Shown here in pieces: positions 45,858 to 55,105 of a stretch of 64,000 bases of DNA. The stretch is from Alkaliphilus transvaalensis ATCC 700919 (GTDB lineage: Bacteria; Bacillota; Clostridia; Peptostreptococcales; Natronincolaceae), in NCBI RefSeq assembly GCF_000621485.1, contig NZ_KK211287.1:96427-160426 (forward strand), written 5' to 3'. The translations under genes and the position numbers were made by a program. The first letter of the stretch is position 1; the number at the start of each line of letters is the position of its first letter. The notes under the pieces are model-generated. The model was not told the origin of the DNA and did no database searches. It saw only the letters and a list, made by a program, of their open reading frames with translations.

Positions 45858-46958
45858 TTATCCACTTTTTATCCCTTTTTCCTTTAACTTAAACTTCTGC
45901 CATGGCAATATATAATCTAGAAGATAAATTTCTTCCTCCACTACCCTACCAACGACGCTGGTCTTTCCGCTATTTTTCATGTCTTTAAGGGCAATTTGAA
46001 GTTCTCCTGCATATCTGTCATATAGGGAGCTATCAATTAAAATATCGCCTTTTTGAATTTCCTTTGGGTTAAATAATTTAAAATAATAATCTTTGTACTT
46101 TACTCTACTTTGGGTAGAACGGATCATATACTCAGATACGTCCCCCCTGTTAAAATGAAGCTCCTCCATCAAAATTTTTCTTTCTATCTCTGGTAAGTCT
46201 GCTAAAACCTCAATATTAATGGTTAGTAAATCTCTATTCATTTCTGATAAAGCCCTAAGCTCATCCTCTGAGGCAAAGGCATTGGCAATAATGACATCAT
46301 CTATTAAATCGGTGTTAAAGAGGTCCTTTACCTGGGTTTCTATTGGCAGGTTTCGGTGGTCTTCAAGGGTACATAATCCCTCCCTTACTTGCCAAGGCCC
46401 AAAATCCCCATTACTAGAAGATACAAAAGCCGCTGTCCTAATCCCTTTTTTTCGATACTCCATTGAAGTATTTATAAAATGATCTCGGGATAAGCCTGTA
46501 TACTTATGGGGATAGAAGTTATGGCAACCAATTAGATTATCTTTATTAGGTACATATGAAAGGATATTGTCTAGATATTTTGTACCGCTACTCATATTTA
46601 CCTCGATCTTTAATCCATAGGGATTAAAGGTCATAATACTTTCTTCCATCCCACTAAAGCCTAAATCTAACCGTAGCCCCCAAAGCTTCAGATCTTTAAA
46701 AAATTTTAAGTCATCATAGCTGATATTAAATTCTTCAAATATGGTGGGGGTCACATCAGCAATTACCTTCATACCTAAATTATCTGCGTGGCCAACAATA
46801 TCCTTAAAGTCTTCAATTACTTTATTTTTATCACCCTTTAGGGAAATAAGACAAGTAAATATCCTTGTAAATCCATATTGTGCCGCCAATGATATATACC
46901 TTTTTATCTCTTCTTTACTCCCATTGTCGGGATATATTGAAATTCCCAACTCCCTCAT
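45858..46958 (-). CDS. mupG: MupG-like 6-phospho-N-acetylmuramidase (DUF871)
   Basis: 366 residues. N-terminal TIM-barrel domain (about 1-235: LGISIYPDNGSKEEIKRYI, GLRLDLGFSG, IGCHNFYPHKYTGLSRDHF) and C-terminal beta domain (about 245-360). This matches DUF871, whose characterised member MupG splits MurNAc-6-P-GlcNAc into MurNAc-6-P and GlcNAc in the cytoplasm. In this operon it is next to IIA and NagA, which fits recycling of cell-wall disaccharides. A murQ etherase is not in the window. Confidence 0.85.
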   Translation of the reverse strand: MRELGISIYPDNGSKEEIKRYISLAAQYGFTRIFTCLISLKGDKNKVIEDFKDIVGHADNLGMKVIADVTPTIFEEFNISYDDLKFFKDLKLWGLRLDLGFSGMEESIMTFNPYGLKIEVNMSSGTKYLDNILSYVPNKDNLIGCHNFYPHKYTGLSRDHFINTSMEYRKKGIRTAAFVSSSNGDFGPWQVREGLCTLEDHRNLPIETQVKDLFNTDLIDDVIIANAFASEDELRALSEMNRDLLTINIEVLADLPEIERKILMEELHFNRGDVSEYMIRSTQSRVKYKDYYFKLFNPKEIQKGDILIDSSLYDRYAGELQIALKDMKNSGKTSVVGRVVEEEIYLLDYILPWQKFKLKEKGIKSG

Positions 46959-46963
46959 TTATA

Positions 46964-47287
46964 TCAAGCCTCCACTTCTTCAGTTGCAACATTTTTATAT
47001 AGGTCCACAAATTCAGAAGCTAAGTCTTTAATTGTTATAGCATTCATTAAATGATCTTGTGCATGGACCATCAGCAAAGAAACCTCAACCTTTTGCCCCT
47101 GTGCCTCTGTATGAATTAAAGTTGTTTGGGCTTCATGGGCTAAAGCAAGCTTTTCTATAGCATCATTAATACATTTCTCAGCTTTTGAAAAACTGCCCCT
47201 TTTAGCATGTTGAATAGCCTCCATACTTGAGCTTCTTGCCTCTCCACTATAGGTTATGATGGTAAAAATCGTTACTTCAAAATCCAT
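46964..47287 (-). CDS. PTS IIA component, lactose/cellobiose family
   Basis: 107 residues, all-helical trimeric IIA type: ITYSGEARSSSMEAIQHAKRG and EVSLLMVHAQDHLMNAI, where the first His is the phosphorylation site. It receives phosphate from HPr and passes it to IIB. Followed after five bases by the MupG-like gene. Confidence 0.95.
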   Translation of the reverse strand: MDFEVTIFTIITYSGEARSSSMEAIQHAKRGSFSKAEKCINDAIEKLALAHEAQTTLIHTEAQGQKVEVSLLMVHAQDHLMNAITIKDLASEFVDLYKNVATEEVEA

Positions 47288-47399
47288 ATCTATTCGCTCC
47301 TTGCCTTAGGTATTGTTTAGTGTATACAGCATTGCATATTAAATATCGTTACTGTTTTTTTATAATTAGGTTACTGTTTTTTGTAAGGGATCGCTGTTT

Positions 47400-48722
47400 T
47401 TAAATTAAGTTACGTTTATTAAATTGAGGTAAGTAGTCAACATTTTCCCTTAATATATCATCTAGTATTTTTTTTGCCACCTTAATTGATGGCACTAAAG
47501 GATTAGCCATGAGGGCCATTAAGGCTGTATTATAGTCTCCCCTTAAGCCTGCTTCGACTGTCAAAAGTTCATATGATTTTACAGCTTGTAATAATCCATT
47601 AATTTGAGTTGGTAGTTTTCCGCTGGCTATTGGTTTTGCCCCTGCCCTACCTATTACTGCATTCACTTCCACCACAACATCCTCTGGTAGTCCCATTATC
47701 CCCCCATTATTATGGATGTTGACGGTATGAACTTCCCCTTTATCGTTGTAGATTGCACTAATTAGCGAAACAGCAGCATCGGAGTAATAGGCGCCTCCCC
47801 GTTCTTCTAGTTCCTTTGGCTTCTCTTCCAACTCCACCTTTTTGTATAGTTCAAAAAGGGCTGCTTCAATCTTCATTACTTGTTCTGCCCTTGTTCCCTT
47901 TTCTGCTAAGGCCTTTTTTTCGTCCTCCAACATTTCATCTGTCATATAAAAGTACCTATGATAGGGGCAGGGTATTAATCCCAAGGCATAAATAAAATCT
48001 CGGTCCCAGACCAAATCTGGGATATTCTTCATTGTAACTGAGCCGCCTTCTGCCAGCTTAGTAAGAACATCTTTAGTAATCTCTTCTCCGTCTAAATAAA
48101 CCTTTTTACCATAGACCATATGATTTAAACCAACAAAATCAATTTTTAGTCGATTACTTTCATACCCGAGAATCTTTGCAATATTATTAATCATCCCTAT
48201 AGGAACATTACACAGACCCATTGTTTTAACCTTTGTATGCTTCAATACCATTTCAGTTATGATACTAACAGGGTTAGTAAAGTTTATCAGCCATGCATTT
48301 GGTGCCAATTCTTCAATCTCTCTACAAATTTCAAGGATAACAGGAATTGTCCTCATGGCCTTAGCAAAGCCCCCTGCCCCTGTGGTTTCTTGCCCAATTA
48401 CATCATATTTTAAAGGTATTTTTTCATCCTTTGCCCTAGATTGTAATCCACCAACTCTAATTTGTGTCACTACGAAATCAGAATTCTCGATGGCTTTCTT
48501 CCTATCTAACGTTTGGAAAATCTGGGTTTTAAGTCCCGCTTTTTTAATCATCCTTTTAGTAAGTTCATAGATGACATTTAGTTTTACCTTACCTTCCTCA
48601 ATATCCACTAAATGAATCTCTTCTACAGGTAATTCATTAGCTCTTATGATAAAACCTTCTATTAACTCTGGTGTATAACTACTTCCTCCACCAATTACAG
48701 TAATTTTTAATCCATTAGTCAT
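47400..48722 (-). CDS. GH4 6-phospho-glycosidase (LicH/CelF type)
   Basis: 440 residues with the NAD-binding start ITVIGGGSSYTPELIEG, metal Cys in LCNVPIGMI, the NHM motif in FVGLNHMVYGKK, and ETTGAGGFAKAMRT. GH4 enzymes need NAD and Mn and cleave 6-phospho-glycosides by redox-elimination. Given PTS, NagA and NagB around it, likely substrates are chitobiose-6-P or cellobiose-6-P; the sequence does not decide. Confidence 0.93.
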   Translation of the reverse strand: MTNGLKITVIGGGSSYTPELIEGFIIRANELPVEEIHLVDIEEGKVKLNVIYELTKRMIKKAGLKTQIFQTLDRKKAIENSDFVVTQIRVGGLQSRAKDEKIPLKYDVIGQETTGAGGFAKAMRTIPVILEICREIEELAPNAWLINFTNPVSIITEMVLKHTKVKTMGLCNVPIGMINNIAKILGYESNRLKIDFVGLNHMVYGKKVYLDGEEITKDVLTKLAEGGSVTMKNIPDLVWDRDFIYALGLIPCPYHRYFYMTDEMLEDEKKALAEKGTRAEQVMKIEAALFELYKKVELEEKPKELEERGGAYYSDAAVSLISAIYNDKGEVHTVNIHNNGGIMGLPEDVVVEVNAVIGRAGAKPIASGKLPTQINGLLQAVKSYELLTVEAGLRGDYNTALMALMANPLVPSIKVAKKILDDILRENVDYLPQFNKRNLI

Positions 48723-48780
48723 GGTTTCACCCCTTATTTAAAATTGATAAAGTAAAGGGAGTTTCCCCCCTTTACTGGTT

Positions 48781-50052
48781 TTATGCAATCTCTTTCTTAA
48801 CCTCATCTTTCATTTGTTTATCGGCAATCATGACAAAGGGCAGATAAATGCCAATAGCCACAAATAGGTTCACAATAGCTAGTATAGCCGCCCTAATACT
48901 ACCTCCTGTTGCTAAGAAGGCTCCAATCCCCACAGGTGAGATCCAAGGAATAGCCACATAGGTAGGGGGAACTAATCCACTGGCTGTAGCTAAATAGGCA
49001 ATTAGGGTAAGGACTCCCGGTGTAATGATAAATGGTATAAATAAAATTGGATTCAACACAATTGGTATACCAAAGATCATTGGTTCATTAATTTGGAAAA
49101 TTCCATTTGGTAATGCAAGCTTCGAAACCTCTCGATATTCTTTCCGCTTTTTAACCCCTAAGAAGATGGCTGCTATCAACCCTAAGGTAGCCCCAGACCC
49201 TCCTAAGTGAACATAAACATCAAAGAAAACTCTAGTAACTGTAAATTGGGCTGCTAACCCTTGCTGAATGGCACTGGCATTTGCCTCTAGGGCTGGTAAG
49301 TAAATGGAGTTCATAATTGGCTCTAGGATATTTGCTCCATGTAACCCAAAGAACCAGAATAGATTCATCAGCATCGAAAGAACCATAGCTGAACCTACCC
49401 CTTGACCAAAACCCTGTAGCGGTGCTTGAATTGTATCATAAATTAAATCGTATAGACTTGTATCCCAAAAGGTTGAAATAAGGTGGGTAACTGTACCTGC
49501 AACATAAACAGCCACAATCCCTGGAATAACAGCTGCAAAGGCCCGCCCTACTGCTGGTGGCACTGTGTCAGGCATTCTAATGACTATTTTTCGTTTCGTT
49601 AATTTAACAAATATTTCTGTTGAAAGAATAGCTACCAGTAACCCTGTAAATAGCCCCGTTGCATTCAGAAAACCTCCATTTATATAACCCCAAGGGGCTT
49701 CACCATGGATTTGAGGAGTAACTGTGATAAATGCTGCAATTGAAATTAACCCAGCTGCTAATCCATCTTCATCATAGCCTTTTGCTAAACTATATCCAGT
49801 TGAAAATACCACTAACAGGGTCATAATTGCAAAGGTACCCCACCATACATTACCATTAATTCCCCTTAAAAATTCAAAGAAGGGCACCCATGTAACTAGG
49901 GTACTGTTGAGTAGAACAGCAAAGGAACCTGCTAATATTAAAGGCATTATACCAACGAATCCATCACGAATAGCTACTAGGTGTCTCTGTCCGCCAATTT
50001 TTGAAGCTATTGGCATAAAGTACTTATCCATAAACTCAAAGAACTTTTTCAT
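48781..50052 (-). CDS. PTS IIC component, lactose/cellobiose family
   Basis: About 423 residues with ten or so membrane helices; motifs VAIRDGFVGIMPLILAGSFA and PNGIFQINEPMIFGIPIVLNPI typical for the sugar channel (the NEP-type motif binds the sugar). It imports and, with IIB, phosphorylates a disaccharide. The start at 50052 follows AGGGGG by six bases; the frame is open to 50067. Confidence 0.95.
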   Translation of the reverse strand: MKKFFEFMDKYFMPIASKIGGQRHLVAIRDGFVGIMPLILAGSFAVLLNSTLVTWVPFFEFLRGINGNVWWGTFAIMTLLVVFSTGYSLAKGYDEDGLAAGLISIAAFITVTPQIHGEAPWGYINGGFLNATGLFTGLLVAILSTEIFVKLTKRKIVIRMPDTVPPAVGRAFAAVIPGIVAVYVAGTVTHLISTFWDTSLYDLIYDTIQAPLQGFGQGVGSAMVLSMLMNLFWFFGLHGANILEPIMNSIYLPALEANASAIQQGLAAQFTVTRVFFDVYVHLGGSGATLGLIAAIFLGVKKRKEYREVSKLALPNGIFQINEPMIFGIPIVLNPILFIPFIITPGVLTLIAYLATASGLVPPTYVAIPWISPVGIGAFLATGGSIRAAILAIVNLFVAIGIYLPFVMIADKQMKDEVKKEIA

Positions 50053-50114
50053 GTTCATCCCCCTCATATACTATTTATATAACTTTCAATATTACATTCA
50101 TAATTAATCTAAAT

Positions 50115-50420
50115 CTATTCTAATAACCTTAAAGCTTGATCTAATACTGCTTCACCATTCATTGTTCCATAATTGATGCTTTCGATTACAGCCACAGGAA
50201 TTTTCTTTTCAGCCAATAGCTTTTCTATTTTATTTAGTAAATATCTTACTTGAGGCCCTAATAGCACCACATCAATATTATCAAAGTGCTTTTTAGCATC
50301 GGTTTCAGATACAGCAAATATTTCTGCTGAAATACCTTTTTTCACTGCTGCATTATTCATTTTTGTAACTAACAAGCTGGTGGACATCCCTGCAGAGCAT
50401 ACCAACATGATTTTCTTCAT
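50115..50420 (-). CDS. PTS IIB component, lactose/cellobiose family
   Basis: 101 residues, IMLVCSAGMSTSLLVTKM with phospho-Cys8, and VVLLGPQVRYLLNKIEKLL. Receives phosphate from IIA and transfers it to the sugar bound in IIC. The gene follows GGAGGAGAAGGG. Confidence 0.95.
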   Translation of the reverse strand: MKKIMLVCSAGMSTSLLVTKMNNAAVKKGISAEIFAVSETDAKKHFDNIDVVLLGPQVRYLLNKIEKLLAEKKIPVAVIESINYGTMNGEAVLDQALRLLE

Positions 50421-50452
50421 CCCTTCTCCTCCTCTTTTAGACTGATTTATGA

Positions 50453-50506
50453 TTATCTATTAAAATGATCTACAGCCCTCATTAATGCTCCCATTGCTGC
50501 CCCATG
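50453..50506 (-). pseudogene. Remnant of a gene tail between IIB and HPr
   Basis: One minus-strand frame reads HGAAMGALMRAVDHFNR then stop, preceded by a stop codon and without a start. GAAMGAL near a C-terminus resembles the end of BadF/ROK-type sugar kinases. In an amino-sugar operon a lost kinase is plausible, but the piece is only 17 codons. Confidence 0.35.
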
Positions 50507-50626
50507 CTAGGGCAAGCTAATTCTAGGTAGCTGTTTTTTATTCAATACTAAATAATAACCTGATAATTTCGAAATTTTTAAATAAACCGCCCCATAGAGC
50601 AAGAGAAAATTTTTCTTCATAGATTA

Positions 50627-50836
50627 CTAGTTAAACAATATGTCCCATCCCTTAAGCCTTAAGCATACACCATCAATTCTATTCATGGGTACGTTTTCCT
50701 CTTTTTCAAGTAAGTAAAAAATTTCATCAGCCAGAACTACAATTGAATTCCCACCACCTCCGTCACTTTCAATAAAACACCTGATAATCCCCCCTTTAAT
50801 AAAGTGATTTTTATTCTTGCATAAGCTTTTCTTCAA
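50627..50836 (-). CDS. Possible small protein overlapping the end of HPr
   Basis: A 69-codon frame (central part CFIESDGGGGNSIVVLADEI, end GWDILFN). The first start is a TTG inside the HPr gene; a purine-rich AAAGGGGGG stands within the frame but no good start follows it. The residue make-up after codon 15 looks protein-like, yet I do not recognise it. It could be a decayed piece of the same lost gene as at 50453-50506. Confidence 0.3.
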   Translation of the reverse strand: MKKSLCKNKNHFIKGGIIRCFIESDGGGGNSIVVLADEIFYLLEKEENVPMNRIDGVCLRLKGWDILFN

Positions 50837-51077
50837 ACAATTCCTTTATGGCTTCAATTGCTTCAACTTCATCGATGCCTTCTGCAACAATTTCTACTGT
50901 ATCTCCTTTTTTAACTGCCATACCTAAAACAGACATGATGCTCTTTCCATTAGCAGACTTATTATTTTTTTGTAGAATTATATTTGAAGAATAGTTTTTT
51001 GCTATACTAACTAACATACTGGCGGGCCTAGCATGTAATCCAGACTTAGTATTTACTGTCACTGTAAGTTTTTCCAC
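50811..51077 (-). CDS. HPr-family phosphocarrier protein
   Basis: 88 residues from a GTG at 51077 (VEKLTVTVNTKSG). The His15 site is SGLHARPASMLV and the regulatory Ser site is NGKSIMSVLGM, so both PEP-dependent and kinase-dependent phosphorylation are possible. The start is set by AAAGGAG eleven bases upstream and by the predicted sigma-54 transcription start near 51107; the longer frame to 51134 would start before the transcript. First gene of the operon. Confidence 0.92.
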   Translation of the reverse strand: MEKLTVTVNTKSGLHARPASMLVSIAKNYSSNIILQKNNKSANGKSIMSVLGMAVKKGDTVEIVAEGIDEVEAIEAIKELFEEKLMQE

Positions 51078-51117
51078 TTGATCAACCACTCCTTTTTTAT
51101 ATGTCACGATAATATAG

Positions 51118-51136
51118 AGCAAGATTGATGCCAAAT
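51118..51136 (-). promoter_or_regulatory. Sigma-54 (-24/-12) promoter of the PTS operon
   Basis: On the minus strand TTGGCATCAATCTTGCT places GG and GC with ten bases between them, matching the TTGGCAC-N5-TTGCT consensus at all but one informative position. It is about 40 bases ahead of the HPr start and downstream of the LevR-like activator gene. Confidence 0.88.
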
Positions 51137-51221
51137 AGGGTATACCATCAAAATAAAGCGAGAAATTAATTTATCATTGCAAAATCACTATTCAATGTGG
51201 TGTATTAATATTTAGAAAATT

Positions 51222-51256
51222 AAAAATAGTGTGCAGATTTTTCTACACACTATTTT
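51222..51256 (-). terminator. Terminator after the LevR-like gene
   Basis: AAAATAGTGTG (51223-51233) pairs with CACACTATTTT (51246-51256). On the minus strand it ends in TTTTTAATTTT. It insulates the sigma-54 operon from the activator gene. Confidence 0.8.
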
Positions 51257-51278
51257 ACACACTTACACACTTACACAC
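51255..51278. repeat. Three tandem TTACACAC units
   Basis: Exact 8-bp direct repeats in the gap between the LevR-like stop and its terminator, about 130 bases upstream of the sigma-54 promoter. Could be activator-binding sites or simple slippage. Confidence 0.7.
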
Positions 51279-51316
51279 TTTTACATGGTAGCAATGATTA
51301 AGTTTGTTTTATTACA

Positions 51317-54028
51317 TTATGCTTCAATATTATTTGAAATCATCATTTTACAGATATAAGCCAGTTCATTTTCTCCAATCGTAATATGATATTTATCTTC
51401 TATAGGCTTAAAAGCGCCTTTTATTAGAATCATCTCTCTATAGAATTGATCTTTATAGGCGTCCAAATCAATAAAGAGGGTCTCTTTTCCCCCACCCTTT
51501 AGCTTATCAACCAAAAAGCTAATATGAAGAATGATTCCGATTAGAGCTTCTTCTTTTATATTTATGTTTAGCTTTTTTTCAATATCCATTATCGTAATCC
51601 TTATTTCATCTATGATTTTCTCACCATTTACTTCATTTAAATGAATTTTTAAAGACTTACCTATTTTTATAAAATCTTCTTCCTTCTTTATGATATCTTC
51701 TAAATCCTTAAGGCCCTCTCCCACAATTATATCTTCTGCTGAAATAAAGGGAATATCACTTACATGGATATCTACAGTACTAACTATTGCTAGAACCTTG
51801 TGGTTCTCTTTAAATTCATTAATGGATGAGACAAATTCTTTTCGATTTAGTATGTTTAATGGTATTATTTCTATTTCATCAGACTTTGGAAGTCTTTCTT
51901 CAATAATCCCCTTTAAGCGTTCTGACGCCCCTTCTCCAGTAAAGCATGCTGTAATAATAATATTTCTAAAATTTTTCTTTAGCCTTTTATTTATGTCATT
52001 TGTAAATGAGTTTCTGTTTCTAAAACTACCATAAATCTCATCTATATCTCTTCCCAAAACAGCTTTTCTACAAGCATCTATCAGTAATGCCGTGCTGACC
52101 ATATCTATGGTTTTAACGATTATTCCCGTCTCTTCGTAGATTAGGTCTCCAAAATTAGTTAATGAGCCCATATCTACTAAAAGAAGTACACCTCTTCCAC
52201 GATCTAACTGTATCACTTGTTTTTTAGCCAATTCGTACATGTCTAAAGGCTTCATGCTAAGGGGCATATCTAAGGAAACTGCATGTTGGGCCCCAATTAA
52301 TGTATTGCATACCTCCACCATGCTACTGGCAGTTGTATTACCATGCATAATGACAAGGACTCCAACCTTCGACTTTTCTTCTCCTTCTAAATCTAATGGG
52401 TTAGCTGTAAAAAACAAAGTTAGATACCCAATTTCGTCTAATGGCGTTTGAATATGAAACCTTTTATCTATCATTTTTACGGCTTCCATGGCTACTAGAA
52501 ACTCATCTGGATATTCTACCCTAATTAAATTTAGCTTGGGATGATAGATTTTCACTCCCTTTTTTATTCTCTCAATAAAGCCATGAATATGTAATGCTAA
52601 TCCATAATAAATCTTTTTATCGTACTTTCTTTTAAGGGTATCTTCTGCCAACTGAAGGATATTCTCTACTATTTCCAGTACTTCTACATCAACAATCTTA
52701 GATATTTCTTGAATTCTAATATCTTCATGTAAATTACCTAAGTATTTTTGAAAGTGGCTTTCTATGTCTATATTAATGATCTGATTAATCTCTTCTGCAT
52801 CTATCCCAGAATCCTTTAGGGTCTGTAACTTCTTTTCAATTGCATCATAAAAGTCCTCATTATCAAAATTTTCACCTTTGATATTTGGCAAAGCATCCTC
52901 TTTATGGTTAAATCGTAAAATATCTCCCTTTTGTTTAAAGAGTTGATCTACTTCTTCTCTTAATTCATTGATTCTCATCATTCCCTTTTTAACATGCTGG
53001 GGTAAGTCTGATTGGGAAATTAATATATAGTCCTCCCTTTTAGACTTATAATTAACGAAGGCCTTTGCACAGGCCAGTTGAATATCACTTCCCAGCTGAC
53101 CAATATTACTGGGGCAATCATATAGGAGTAGGGAGATCAGGGAGTTTTTATTAACATAAATGCTTTTTCCAATACGTTTTGATTCTTTTTTGATAAAGTA
53201 TTCTATTAGATAATATCGCTCTGTTAATGATTTATCCCTTAAGGCTGGCAGGGTAATGAGCATTGGTATTCTTCTTGTGAAGGTGTTAAGTAAACAGGAT
53301 TGGGGATCCTCTGTTGTGGCTGCAATAATTTGTACTTTAACGGATATAGCCTTTTCTGTCTCCCCTAAAGGTCTGAAGGCTCCTGTATCAATATAAGTGA
53401 ACAGCATTTCTTGCCCTTGGGGTGATAATCTGTGGATTTCATCAAGAAAAAGAATTCCTCCATCTGCCCTTTTTAAAAGACCATCTTTATCTTTGTCTGC
53501 TCCTGTATAGGCTCCCTTTTTCACGCCAAAAATTTGTGCCATCACAAGCTGAGGATTATCTGCGTAATCAGCACAATTAAACCTGATAAAAGGTGCTTCT
53601 ATCTCTATTACTTTTGATTCAATTGCTAATTGATACATCAGCTCTGCAAAGAGGGACTTACCCACACCTGTTTCACCTAATATCAAAGTATGGAGACCTC
53701 TAGGCGGGTATAATATTGCAGCCTTTGCCTGCTGAATTGGGACTTGTAGACTTTGTTGTTGAAGGGTAATTTTATTGATACTGCTCTCAAGGGTTTGGGT
53801 TAATGGGGTGATATTCTCAATCTTCTGCTGATCATCCTTAGTGTTAAATAGAACTGGTCTTCCTTCAATTTTATTAATCCTACCCTCTACATAAAGGTGA
53901 TTTAAGTATCTACTTACATTGGCTCGATTAATATTCAATAACTGACTTATTTCGTAGGCAGAGATTCCTCTATTAAACTTTTTCTCCAGCTTTTCTAAAG
54001 CTTCATATACTTGATCAATTTTTTTCAT
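51317..54028 (-). CDS. LevR-type sigma-54-dependent activator with PTS-regulation domains
   Basis: 903 residues. N-terminal HTH (about 15-60), AAA+ sigma-54 interaction domain (GETGVGKSLFAELM, GAYTGADKDKDG in place of GAFTGA, ILFLDEIHRLS), then PRD1 (LHIHGFIERI), an EIIA-Man-like domain (VIMHGNTTASSMVEV), an EIIB-like domain with Cys (ITACFTGEGASERL) and PRD2 (IGIILHISFLVDKL). LevR-like proteins are turned on or off by phosphorylation from HPr and the cognate IIB. The gene is just upstream of a -24/-12 promoter and the PTS operon, its likely target. Confidence 0.95.
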   Translation of the reverse strand: MKKIDQVYEALEKLEKKFNRGISAYEISQLLNINRANVSRYLNHLYVEGRINKIEGRPVLFNTKDDQQKIENITPLTQTLESSINKITLQQQSLQVPIQQAKAAILYPPRGLHTLILGETGVGKSLFAELMYQLAIESKVIEIEAPFIRFNCADYADNPQLVMAQIFGVKKGAYTGADKDKDGLLKRADGGILFLDEIHRLSPQGQEMLFTYIDTGAFRPLGETEKAISVKVQIIAATTEDPQSCLLNTFTRRIPMLITLPALRDKSLTERYYLIEYFIKKESKRIGKSIYVNKNSLISLLLYDCPSNIGQLGSDIQLACAKAFVNYKSKREDYILISQSDLPQHVKKGMMRINELREEVDQLFKQKGDILRFNHKEDALPNIKGENFDNEDFYDAIEKKLQTLKDSGIDAEEINQIINIDIESHFQKYLGNLHEDIRIQEISKIVDVEVLEIVENILQLAEDTLKRKYDKKIYYGLALHIHGFIERIKKGVKIYHPKLNLIRVEYPDEFLVAMEAVKMIDKRFHIQTPLDEIGYLTLFFTANPLDLEGEEKSKVGVLVIMHGNTTASSMVEVCNTLIGAQHAVSLDMPLSMKPLDMYELAKKQVIQLDRGRGVLLLVDMGSLTNFGDLIYEETGIIVKTIDMVSTALLIDACRKAVLGRDIDEIYGSFRNRNSFTNDINKRLKKNFRNIIITACFTGEGASERLKGIIEERLPKSDEIEIIPLNILNRKEFVSSINEFKENHKVLAIVSTVDIHVSDIPFISAEDIIVGEGLKDLEDIIKKEEDFIKIGKSLKIHLNEVNGEKIIDEIRITIMDIEKKLNINIKEEALIGIILHISFLVDKLKGGGKETLFIDLDAYKDQFYREMILIKGAFKPIEDKYHITIGENELAYICKMMISNNIEA

Positions 54029-54090
54029 ATTGACTTTTCCTTTTCAATTATGATTTTTCTACCCAAAACACATAAATTATTGACTTTTCT

Positions 54091-54130
54091 TTAAGGCATG
54101 ATCAATCTACATTACCATTATATGCCTTAA
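54091..54130. promoter_or_regulatory. 9-bp inverted repeat across the LevR-like transcription start
   Basis: TTAAGGCAT (54091-54099) and ATGCCTTAA (54122-54130) are perfect arms separated by 22 bases. It overlaps the predicted start of transcription and may be an operator or a leader hairpin. Confidence 0.5.
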
Positions 54131-54158
54131 TTATAGCATAATTATATTTTGAGTCCAA
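54130..54158 (-). promoter_or_regulatory. Promoter of the LevR-like gene
   Basis: TTGGAC (54153-54158) and TATAAT (54130-54135) with a 17-base spacer on the minus strand, about 100 bases before the start codon. Confidence 0.7.
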
Positions 54159-54489
54159 TTGAAATCAAGTATCAGGATGAAGGTTAGTATTAGAATGGTC
54201 TTGAGGCTTTCTGACCTACTTCTTAGATCGAAAATTAAAACCCCGCTGTTTAGTGTTCAATTAGTAATATAAGTGATGCTAGAAACTTTCATACTCATGG
54301 TAGTAACAACTTCATCAATCTTAAGAGGTTATCTGCTAAAAAAATCCCACTAATCATATATCAGAATTAGTGGGATTTTTAAGTTTAAATATTTAATTTT
54401 ACCTATAAATCTGTACTTACGGCATTTTCACTAGAAAGCATGTGTGCAGCTGCCTTAAAACAAACAAATTTTCATTTCTTGTATTTATA
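54159..54489. other. Intergenic region, terminator only
   Basis: About 330 bases without a recognisable gene, apart from the strong hairpin at 54338-54380. Confidence 0.5.
54338..54380. terminator. Strong intrinsic terminator
   Basis: AAAAATCCCACTAAT and ATTAGTGGGATTTTT form a perfect 15-bp stem around an 11-base loop. The gene it served is not identifiable; it precedes the ABC-2 permease remnant. Confidence 0.88.
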
Positions 54490-55087
54490 AGTCCCCCTTT
54501 ATTTGACAAGTGGCATATAAGAATCGCCCATATCCTATCTCCGCTGTATTTTTCATTAATTCTCCATTTAACCAAAGGGCAATATCGGCAAAGTTTCCAT
54601 CTGCTAATGGCCTATAACCTTCCACTTATTTTCGGTAACCTATCATTGGCCCTTATTATTTGGTGATTTTTGTTGTATTTGCTTTTGTTTAAATAAAAAT
54701 ACTTTTAGCCAAACTGGTTCATTTTTATTTATAATTAATTCATTTATTCTAACATTACTTTGTTTAAGCATAAGCTTTTTCGTTTCTACCTTTGCAACAA
54801 AAAATTTCAGTGATCCTATAGAAAACTGTCTATCCCTTGGGTTATCCTTTTTAGGTGGTTCCTTTGTACCACAAGCTCTTTTGATTGATACACTGCAAAC
54901 TGTGGGAACCTTCAATCCAATATTTGGGTATATCAAGGTCAATGATGCCATAGGAGAAATTACTAATCTTACTCAATCGACACTTCAGCCAATCATCTAT
55001 GGTATACTCGTTCTGTTGGCCTTTACTATTGCCTTTATTGCCATCGCCTTAGTGGTAACTAGCCAAAACCGATATGCCCAACAGTAA
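54490..55087 (+). pseudogene. Decayed ABC-2 type permease
   Basis: Pieces of a membrane protein in different frames can be strung together: LLMAYNLPLIFGNLSLALII (ending about 54660), IFVVFAFV (about 54665-54690), then a long frame from about 54688 to the stop at 55087 with three hydrophobic segments and GLSFLGGSFVPQALLIDTL, the usual ABC-2 permease LGG-F-P motif followed by FNPIFGYIKVNDAI. At least two frameshifts and a missing N-terminus. No ATPase gene is adjacent. Confidence 0.65.
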
Positions 55088-55105
55088 ATATGTTATCTCT
55101 ACATT

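Noticed and set aside
51078-51134. Longer N-terminus for HPr
   Set aside because: It would start upstream of the predicted sigma-54 transcription start and lacks a ribosome site; HPr proteins begin just before the KLTVTV strand.
19220-51278. Short tandem repeats (GCTTTAT, TTACACAC) as a possible CRISPR array
   Set aside because: Units are 7-8 bases with no spacers and no cas genes are present.
54643-54951. 102-codon minus-strand frame
   Set aside because: It is antisense to the permease remnant, whose plus-strand hydrophobic pattern and LGGSFVP motif explain the sequence better.
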